From: Methylotuvimicrobium sp. KM2
GTDB lineage: Bacteria > Pseudomonadota > Gammaproteobacteria > Methylococcales > Methylomonadaceae
Direction of reading: 5' to 3'
DNA: 64,000 nt
NCBI RefSeq assembly: GCF_038051925.1
Contig: NZ_CP150634.1
Location: 62,001 to 126,000 of the forward strand
Shown here piece after piece: positions 58,169 to 64,000 of this stretch. The notes beneath the pieces are model-generated. The model had not been told where the DNA came from. It did not search any database and saw nothing but the letters and a program-made list of their open reading frames with translations. Each line of letters begins with the position of its first letter. Position 1 is the first letter of the stretch. The translations under genes were made by a program, and so were the position numbers.

Positions 58169-59050
58169 ATGAGGTTTGGATTTTTCTCAATTGTTGCTAC
58201 AAGTTTTATGTTGGCATCAACGGTGCTTCAGGCAAAGGAGTATGAAGAGCACAACAATATGATGGATCACGGTGGCGGCCATCTGATGGACATGGGCGGC
58301 GGAATGGTAATGGGGCAAAATACGGATACCTTGCCTGGTGGTTGCGATAAGATTGCTGCAACTAAAGAAATTACAGTTCGCGCAGGGCATCAATATGCCG
58401 AAAAATTTCCGGGGCGAATGTTTGCATTCGATACCCAGGAGTTTCAGTTCGAACCCTGTACCAAATTGACGGTTAATTTCATTAACGATGACAATGTTCG
58501 ACATCAATGGATGATGCATGGTCTACCTAAATATTTGTATCCGAAAGGCATGTTTCATTTGGAGGTAACCGGTCCAGGAAAAATATCGGGTACATTAATT
58601 TTACCGCCTGGAGATAAGACCTATTTAGTACACTGCGATATTGCCCAGCACATGGAGAAAGGGATGAAGGCGCAATTGAAGGTAGGTAAGGGCGCCGGCG
58701 ATTTGCCGAGTATCCCGGGCGTGACCCCCTATGTGATTCAGGATAGTTACGAAGTTTCTCCAATTCTTGATAATCCGATTCAGTCCCAAGACGCTTCAGG
58801 GGCAACATCGAGCAACACCGCTTCGCAAGAGAGTAGCTCATGGTTTTCCGGGGTTATGGTAATCGGTTTGGCGATTGGTTTGTTGATCTCGCCTTTATTA
58901 GCAAAAAAATTCAAAGGGATGAGTTTTTCCGAAGGTGTCTCTTATGTATTTGAATTAATCGGAAATATATTAGGTTTTATATACAGACTTTTTTCCAAAG
59001 TGCTACAGTCCGTTTTTTCAGGAAAAAATAAAGTATTGCCTGAGAAATAA
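58169..59050 (+). CDS. Membrane-anchored cupredoxin with Met/His-rich N-terminus
   Basis: A 293-residue protein. A signal peptide ends near VLQA (22), followed by a His/Met/Gly-rich stretch at 28-49 (HNNMMDHGGGHLMDMGGG) suited to copper capture. The cupredoxin domain (about 58-172) has a candidate type 1 copper site: His112 in VRHQWMMHG, Cys156, His161 and Met166 in VHCDIAQHMEKGM (Cys-x4-His-x4-Met, azurin-like spacing). A Ser/Thr-rich linker leads to one or two C-terminal hydrophobic segments (222-245 and beyond). A periplasmic electron carrier or copper delivery protein is likely. The exact partner is unknown. Confidence 0.75.
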   Translation: MRFGFFSIVATSFMLASTVLQAKEYEEHNNMMDHGGGHLMDMGGGMVMGQNTDTLPGGCDKIAATKEITVRAGHQYAEKFPGRMFAFDTQEFQFEPCTKLTVNFINDDNVRHQWMMHGLPKYLYPKGMFHLEVTGPGKISGTLILPPGDKTYLVHCDIAQHMEKGMKAQLKVGKGAGDLPSIPGVTPYVIQDSYEVSPILDNPIQSQDASGATSSNTASQESSSWFSGVMVIGLAIGLLISPLLAKKFKGMSFSEGVSYVFELIGNILGFIYRLFSKVLQSVFSGKNKVLPEK

Positions 59051-59066
59051 ATGTAAAAAATGGGTC

Positions 59067-59103
59067 AAGCCCCTGTAACCTTTGGGTTTCAGGGGCTTTT
59101 TTG
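59067..59103 (+). terminator. Rho-independent terminator after the cupredoxin gene
   Basis: AAGCCCCTG pairs with CAGGGGCTT around a loop, followed by a run of six T residues. It lies 16 bases after the stop and 13 bases before the next gene. Confidence 0.88.
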
Positions 59104-59115
59104 TGGGTTAAGTAA

Positions 59116-59547
59116 ATGCCGGAAGATTTTCTAGGTTTGGCGGGTTTATTTTTTAGTGCCTTTATATCGTCGACGATTGCTCCAGGCGGTTCTGAAGCCG
59201 TGCTGGCTCTGATGGTGTCGGAACATCAGGACCAAGTGATACTATTAGTCGGAATTGCGACTATCGGCAATACTTTAGGTGCTTTGACTACTTGGTTTTT
59301 AGGATATATAGCGGCAAAGAAATATCCTCTCGATTCATTGTTAGACACTAAAAAACAAAAAGCGATAATGTGGGTTAGAAAATGGGGGCGATGGGCGCTT
59401 TTATTTTCCTGGTTACCGGTTATCGGAGATGGTTTTTGTTTTGCCGGAGGGTGGTTAAAATTATCTTTGTATTCATCTATAGTATTCATTTTTACTGGAA
59501 AATTAGTTCGATATGCGGCGATTTCCTGGGTATTCGCGGGGAATTAA
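59116..59547 (+). CDS. DedA/YqaA-like (SNARE-associated) membrane protein
   Basis: A 143-residue protein with three or four hydrophobic segments. LFFSAFISSTIAPGGSEAVL, GNTLGALTTWFLGY and FSWLPVIGDGFCFAGGWLKL follow the YqaA/DedA pattern of small half-length members. Larger DedA proteins translocate undecaprenyl phosphate or lipids; a small YqaA type has no settled function. It begins 13 bases after the cupredoxin terminator. Confidence 0.75.
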   Translation: MPEDFLGLAGLFFSAFISSTIAPGGSEAVLALMVSEHQDQVILLVGIATIGNTLGALTTWFLGYIAAKKYPLDSLLDTKKQKAIMWVRKWGRWALLFSWLPVIGDGFCFAGGWLKLSLYSSIVFIFTGKLVRYAAISWVFAGN

Positions 59548-59594
59548 CGCGGATTGCTGCTTTTGTTTAAATATGTGTTCAAAGAGGAAGTTTG

Positions 59595-60377
59595 ATGTTA
59601 AGACATTTTCCGGAGCCGGGTATTGCTTACGAGCATAGACCGCGCGACTATTTTATTGCAGGATTTACATTTTTTTGTGTGGCTGTTTGTTTGGTCGTAG
59701 ATGCTAACGCTACCATAGAAAAACAAAATGCATTGGGCGTTTGCGGATGGGTTTTTCTCATAGGTTTGTTATTGGGCGAGTCTAGTGAAGTAAGGATGCA
59801 AGTTATTATTGCCGTAGCTTTTGCGACAGTCGGCGAGCATTTTGCGTCCCCTTATATGGGAGGATATACCTATCGTTTTGAAAATGTGCCTGCTTATGTT
59901 CCTCCGGGTCATGGTATGGTTTACTTGACCGCCGTTGCATTGGCGCGTTCCGGATTCTTTATGCGGTATGCACGAATGATTGCGCTATTCGTCGTCGTGG
60001 TTTGTGGGCTTTGGTCGGTTTGGGGTATCAGTGGTCTGGCTGTGCAGGGTGACTCGGTAGGTGCACTGTTATTTTGCGTATTTTTAGGTTATTTATTTAA
60101 AGGACGTTCACCGCTGGTGTATCTGGCGGCATTTTTTATTACAACCTGGTTGGAGTTAATTGGGACGGCTGCCGGAACTTGGACGTGGGCTTCCATTGAT
60201 CCAGTATTGGGGCTTCCACAAGGAAATCCACCGAGCGGAGTGGCTGCTTGGTATTGTTTGGTCGATGCAGTTGCAATGGGTGGGGCTGCGCCGGTTATGA
60301 AAGGGTTAACAAATATATCCAGTTGGTTGCCTATAGGGCGAAGCCGAGTCGCCGCTTATCAAACGGTAGATGAATAG
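59595..60377 (+). CDS. Polytopic membrane protein of unknown function
   Basis: A 260-residue protein with about seven hydrophobic segments; ATG at 59595 is preferred over the TTG three bases before it because of AGAGGAAG upstream. It has conserved-looking polar motifs inside or between helices: GEHFASPYMGGYTYRFENVP, YVPPGHGMVYLTAVALARS, and ELIGTAAGTWTWASIDPVLG then LPQGNPPSGVAAWYCLVD. The glycine/aromatic/acidic pattern in the last recalls CruF-like (DUF422) enzymes but is not enough to assign one. It is probably cotranscribed with the DedA-like gene. Confidence 0.6.
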   Translation: MLRHFPEPGIAYEHRPRDYFIAGFTFFCVAVCLVVDANATIEKQNALGVCGWVFLIGLLLGESSEVRMQVIIAVAFATVGEHFASPYMGGYTYRFENVPAYVPPGHGMVYLTAVALARSGFFMRYARMIALFVVVVCGLWSVWGISGLAVQGDSVGALLFCVFLGYLFKGRSPLVYLAAFFITTWLELIGTAAGTWTWASIDPVLGLPQGNPPSGVAAWYCLVDAVAMGGAAPVMKGLTNISSWLPIGRSRVAAYQTVDE

Positions 60378-60503
60378 ATAGAGTTTAGGTGAGCAAAAAT
60401 TTTTATCGTGAATGTTGCTATACCTTTGATCAAACTTAAGCGCCAAAATTTGGTTGATAATGAGTAAACAAAAAGTGAGTATTCAGTCCCGCGGCCATTC
60501 CCG

Positions 60504-60607
60504 TTCCCATGCCCGGCGTGGGAATGCCTGAGTACCGCTCCAGCGGTATGAGACGCTTGAGCGTCTCGGGCTGCATCCCACGCTGGAGCGTGGGAACGAT
60601 AGGGGGT
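60504..60607. repeat. Cluster of short REP-like palindromes
   Basis: Four perfect palindromes in 100 bases: TTCCCA/TGGGAA (60504-60524), CCGCTCCAGCGG (60535-60546), GACGCTTGAGCGTC (60552-60565) and TCCCACGCTGGAGCGTGGGA (60576-60595). The middle ones share the pattern CGCTnnAGCG. The rest of the 60378-60813 gap shows nothing I can name. Confidence 0.7.
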
Positions 60608-60813
60608 GTGAATAATGACAACTAAAAGGTTTTTCATGTCACTAGGCCCAGTCTTAAAAAATTTGGTGCTTAGAGTTTAAGAAGTTGGGTCATAAGAGTT
60701 AAAAATCATGCCAATTTTTACTGAGCGTCTACAAATAAGTTTGGGTTGAATTATTGGCGTATAAGATAGTCGCGTGTTTTTTGCATTGTTTGGGTTTTAA
60801 ATCGAGGTTGAAA

Positions 60814-61386
60814 ATGAAAAAATTAGCATTAATTGTGTTGGTATTGTTTGCGCCAACGGCGTTTGCCGATTGGGTATTAAATCAAAAATTATCGTCATTA
60901 AGTTTTCTCACTACCAAAAATGCAAGTGTTACCGAGAAGCATACGTTCAATGAAATGTCTGGATCGTTAAGCGATGAAGGTGTGGCGAGACTTGTTATTC
61001 AGTTAAATAGTGTCGAAACCGGTGTGCAGATCAGAAATGAACGCATGAAGGAATTTTTATTTCAAATTGATCGTTTTCCGGAAGCTTTAGTTGAGCTGAA
61101 ATTTGATAAGACTAAGTTGAATTCGTTAAAGGCCGGACAAATGATGGACCTGCCCGTAACCGCGAATCTTAAATTGCACGGTGTTGAGCGTTCAATGGAT
61201 GCTAATTTAAGAATTATTAAGTTAACTAATGCTCAAGTCTCGGTGACAACTGTCGAGCCGATTATCATGAATACCGAATGGTTCGGTCTGCAGGCGGGTA
61301 TTGAAAAGTTACGCGAAATCGTTAATTTGCAGAGCATCACCGGAGCGGTGCCCGTCACGTTGAGTCTTGTTTACAATTTACAATAA
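60814..61386 (+). CDS. YceI-family secreted lipocalin-like protein
   Basis: ATG at 60814 is chosen because it begins a clean signal peptide (MKKLALIVLVLFAPTAFA) and has GAGG nine bases upstream; the longer frame from 60754 would bury it. The 190-residue protein has the YceI pattern: WVLNQKLSSLSFLTTKN, HTFNEMSGSL, a central VTANLKLHGVERSM strand (the TGxLTLxGVT-type motif) and a closing beta-strand. The family forms a periplasmic barrel that binds isoprenoid-like ligands. The ligand here is unknown. Confidence 0.85.
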   Translation: MKKLALIVLVLFAPTAFADWVLNQKLSSLSFLTTKNASVTEKHTFNEMSGSLSDEGVARLVIQLNSVETGVQIRNERMKEFLFQIDRFPEALVELKFDKTKLNSLKAGQMMDLPVTANLKLHGVERSMDANLRIIKLTNAQVSVTTVEPIIMNTEWFGLQAGIEKLREIVNLQSITGAVPVTLSLVYNLQ

Positions 61387-61480
61387 AAAATTTTTCAATA
61401 GATTTGTTTGCGCGGCCCTCTTCTGAGTTATTGGGTTATTGAGGTTTAAGTGTCTGATGTTTATCGGGATAGTGTTTATA

Positions 61481-61570
61481 GTTCCTTCATGCAAAATCTG
61501 CAATCACTTATCCATGGTATTTAAGTTGCCGCAAGTTCGTATGAATTCATCCAACACCTAAATTACCCAT
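61481..61570 (-). repeat. R1-related repeat, decayed copy K
   Basis: TGCAAAATCTGCAATCACTT, then ATCCATGGTATTTAAGTTGC and ATGAATTCATCCAACACCTA can be aligned along copy D/E in reverse orientation, including the start of an inner element (CCAACACCTAAATTA). It is heavily mutated. Confidence 0.45.
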
Positions 61571-61571
61571 A

Positions 61572-61733
61572 CTCATCGTAGATCAAAATTCGGCCCCGGG
61601 GCGCGCGTCAAAAGACGCACGCCATAAATATATCCATATAGGCTCTATGCCAGGCCCTCACCTAGCGTTAGGTGAGGGGCCGAGAAACCCGGTACTTCGT
61701 TAGGCGCTGCCGAAATTTGAAGTGCGAAAGGTA
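61572..61733 (+). repeat. R1 modular repeat, copy I (no inner element)
   Basis: Left end ATCGTAGATCAAAATTCGGC and right end CTGCCGAAATTTGAAGTGCG. The insertion point reads CCATAAATATATCC with no R1i. The middle carries a long hairpin with arms GGCCCTCACCTA and TAGGTGAGGGGCC (61653-61681) where copies C and G have the GTCGATTTT module. The rest of the 61387-62239 gap (after 61790) shows no gene or structure I can support. Confidence 0.75.
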
Positions 61734-61738
61734 AAGGC

Positions 61739-61788
61739 ACATCTCATACCTTTTATTCTTAGACGGTTTTACGATCAAAAGGGAGTAA
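61739..61788 (+). repeat. R3 dispersed 50-bp repeat, copy 2
   Basis: CACATCTCATACCTTTTATT, then CTTAGACGGTTTTACGATCA and AAAGGGAGTA, colinear with 20541-20590. It follows R1 copy I directly. Confidence 0.6.
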
Positions 61789-62239
61789 GTTGGGAAGATG
61801 TCAATTTTTGGACTCTTCCGTACTTGCCGTGGTAACAGCGTGTCGACACCAAATAAGAAAAGAAGATTCTCACTTATGTGACTGATATTCAATGTAGCTT
61901 ATTTGCTAACCCAGCCTTAACATTGCGCGTCAATAGGTTATTGAATAATATGCAATAATTAATTTTATGGCACTACAAAGTTAAATTTGGCATGATTTTT
62001 AATTATTATATTTCAATAGCATAGGTGGTAGGCACTGCACTTGTTAAAGCTGGGCTAAGAATTTGCTTTGTCGCTAATTTTCAAATTACCACGAGAAATC
62101 CGGAAGAGCCAACTTTGGAGCGAAATTGCGAAAAAACAAAACCTTGAGTCTGCTTTCAGATAAAAAAGTGAACTGTGATAAATATAAATCAATCAGTTAA
62201 GCGGTTGGTTCGTTTCGTTACGAATTAGGCTGTGGGATC

Positions 62240-64000
62240 ATGAAAATTTTTAAGTCAAAAAAACAGAACAGAACAAAAACCGGTTATCTAGTTTATAAAA
62301 GATTACTGAGTTATGTTCGCCCCTATAAAAGCTGGTTTTTTTTCAGCATAATCGGTTTCTTGATATATGCGGCGACACAACCTTTATTTGCGGCAATCTT
62401 AAAACATATCATCGATTCGTTACAAAGCGGTTCGAGAGAAGATGTCGGTTTAATGCCCTTGCTCTTTATCGGCTTGATATTATTAAGAGGAACCGGATCT
62501 TATCTTGGTAATTATTTCATTGCCAAAGTGTCTACAAGTATCGTTCATGCATTGAGGTGTGAAATATTCAATCATTATACGGGTTTGCCTACAAATTATT
62601 TCGACTCAAACAACAGCGGACACATGATGTCTAGGATCACGCATAATGTTGGAGAGGTAACGCAGGCAACGACAGACTCGGTGCAAATTGTAATTAAGGA
62701 AGGATTGACTGCGCTTGGTCTGGTGCTGTACTTGTTTTATATGAACTGGTTGTTGACACTGGCATTTTTATCAGTCACACCATTTATTGTGTGGCTTGTT
62801 AAATATGTGAGTAAAAGATTACGCTCATTGAGTAAAGATATTCAAAATTCGATAGGTAATTTGACGCACATAACGTCTGAGTTGGTCAGTGGGCATCGAA
62901 TTGTCAGGAGTTATGGGGGCGAAGAATATGAAAAAAATAGATTTAAAAATAGTAGTCAATTTCATCGTCGGCAATCATTAAAACTTGCGGCAACATCAGC
63001 GTTACATGGACCATTGCTGCAATTAATTATTTCTATTGCCTTGGCTGGTTTAATGTATTTGTCTTTGACTTTAATGCAAGAGGCGACTGCCGGTGAATTT
63101 GTTGCGTTTTTAACAGCTGCTTTTCTTTTGCCGCGACCCATTAGACAGCTGAGTGATGCTAATTCAAAAATACAAAAAGGAGTGGTGGCGGCCGAGTCCT
63201 TGTTTGCCATATTAGATGAGCCGGTCGAGAATGATTCTGGAGAATATGAGCCAAAGCATTGTAAGGGTAGAATTGAATTTAAAAATGTACGATTTAGATA
63301 CCAAGGAGCAGAGAGCGAGGCATTAAAAGGAATTAGTTTTACGGTTGAGCCAGGGCAGACTGTAGCTTTAGTTGGCGCCTCGGGTGGAGGCAAGAGTACG
63401 CTGATTAATTTATTGCCGAGATTTTATGAATATTCGTCGGGTCAAATCCTTCTTGATGGTGTAGACATAACCGCTTATAAGTTGGAAAACTTAAGGCGAC
63501 AAATTGCAGTAGTGACCCAACAAGTCACATTGTTTAACGATACGGTAGCGAATAATATTGCCTATGGAGCTTTGCAAGGGGTGTCTTTGGAAAGCGTGGA
63601 GCAAGCGGCAAAAGATGCCTATGCGATGAAATTCATCCAAAAAATGCCGCAGGGTTTGCAAACCGAAATCGGAGAAAATGGCGTTAAGTTGTCTGGAGGA
63701 CAAAAACAGCGATTAGCATTAGCGAGAGCTTTATTGAAAAATGCCCCGGTTTTAATCCTAGATGAAGCCACTTCTGCTCTCGATACCGAATCAGAGCGGT
63801 ATATTCAAAAGGCCTTGCAGAACATTCTTTCAAATAGGTCCACAATAGTAGTGGCCCACCGTTTGTCTACTATAGAGAATGCCGATGTAATTCTTGTAAT
63901 GGATAATGGTCAAATAGCAGAACAGGGTTGCCACAAGGAATTGCTAGCAAAGAATGGGCTCTATGCTAGGCTATACGACATGCAGTTCAATGGCGAGACC
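62240..64000 (+). CDS. msbA: Lipid A export ABC transporter MsbA (3' end outside window)
   Basis: It opens at ATG 62240 and is still open at the window end after 587 residues, about the full family length. The N-terminal half has six membrane segments with SYVRPYKSWFFFSIIGF at the start; the ATPase half has Walker A GASGGGKST (379-387), the Q-loop AVVTQQVTLFNDTV, the ABC signature LSGGQKQRLALARAL (484 on), Walker B VLILDEATSALD and the switch His in VVAHRLST. This fused half-transporter arrangement and the motifs fit MsbA, which flips lipid A-core; a related lipid/peptide exporter is the alternative. Confidence 0.88.
   Translation, partial: MKIFKSKKQNRTKTGYLVYKRLLSYVRPYKSWFFFSIIGFLIYAATQPLFAAILKHIIDSLQSGSREDVGLMPLLFIGLILLRGTGSYLGNYFIAKVSTSIVHALRCEIFNHYTGLPTNYFDSNNSGHMMSRITHNVGEVTQATTDSVQIVIKEGLTALGLVLYLFYMNWLLTLAFLSVTPFIVWLVKYVSKRLRSLSKDIQNSIGNLTHITSELVSGHRIVRSYGGEEYEKNRFKNSSQFHRRQSLKLAATSALHGPLLQLIISIALAGLMYLSLTLMQEATAGEFVAFLTAAFLLPRPIRQLSDANSKIQKGVVAAESLFAILDEPVENDSGEYEPKHCKGRIEFKNVRFRYQGAESEALKGISFTVEPGQTVALVGASGGGKSTLINLLPRFYEYSSGQILLDGVDITAYKLENLRRQIAVVTQQVTLFNDTVANNIAYGALQGVSLESVEQAAKDAYAMKFIQKMPQGLQTEIGENGVKLSGGQKQRLALARALLKNAPVLILDEATSALDTESERYIQKALQNILSNRSTIVVAHRLSTIENADVILVMDNGQIAEQGCHKELLAKNGLYARLYDMQFNGET

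Overview
The window looks like chromosomal DNA of a gammaproteobacterium. Diagnostic gene orders are hisBHAFIE followed by tatABC; tsaD / plsY / folB-folK beside rpsU-yqeY-dnaG-rpoD-tRNA(CAT); and guaB-guaA-tadA. A membrane-anchored cupredoxin and a His-initiated copper-type secreted protein, together with the general gene style, make a type I methanotroph (Methylococcales) my preferred guess. No methane or methanol oxidation gene lies in the window, so this remains inference.

Layout. 2-7333: a signalling operon (huge kinase-like/AAA/GAF/histidine kinase hybrid, a single-domain receiver, and a receiver-PAS-GGDEF-EAL protein), then a CPBP protease and a YcgL protein. 8777-22653: a surface polysaccharide region with a flippase, three consecutive sulfotransferases (noticeably AT-rich), a methyltransferase, four glycosyltransferases, a sugar epimerase, a WecA/WbpL-type initiating transferase and a WbpM/CapD-type dehydratase. 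23381-27343: LysR regulator, methyltransferase, rhodanese, typA. 27634-32648: histidine biosynthesis and Tat export. 32939-37124: SGNH esterase, pteridine reductase, a kinase-like protein, folK, folB, plsY. 37245-42816: tsaD, rpsU, yqeY, dnaG, rpoD, tRNA. 42880-47100: the S-adenosylmethionine cycle (metK, ahcY, metF) and rsmE. 47097-56278: CPBP protease, yajQ, cca, a TauE-like exporter, guaB, guaA, tadA, pgi. 56809-60377: a putative copper-protein/membrane cluster of unknown role. 60814-64000: a YceI protein and msbA (cut by the window end).

The most unusual content lies between the genes. About eleven copies or relics of a modular repeat family (called R1 here) sit mostly just downstream of stop codons. 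Six carry a 65-bp element (R1i) with 15-bp terminal inverted repeats (CCCAGCACCTAAATT), always at the same position in the host repeat. Relative to the host repeat it is in one orientation in four copies and reversed in two. At least one copy (32734-32888) is an uninterrupted site. Hairpin arms in the host repeat change in a compensatory way between copies. A second MITE-like element of 163 bp lies at 23179-23341 with a solo end at 46316. A likely minus-strand small RNA with a CCTCCTC loop and a strong terminator lies at 22664-22782.

All calls come from reading the sequence and translations. No database search was possible, so family names rest on recognised motifs, lengths and gene context.
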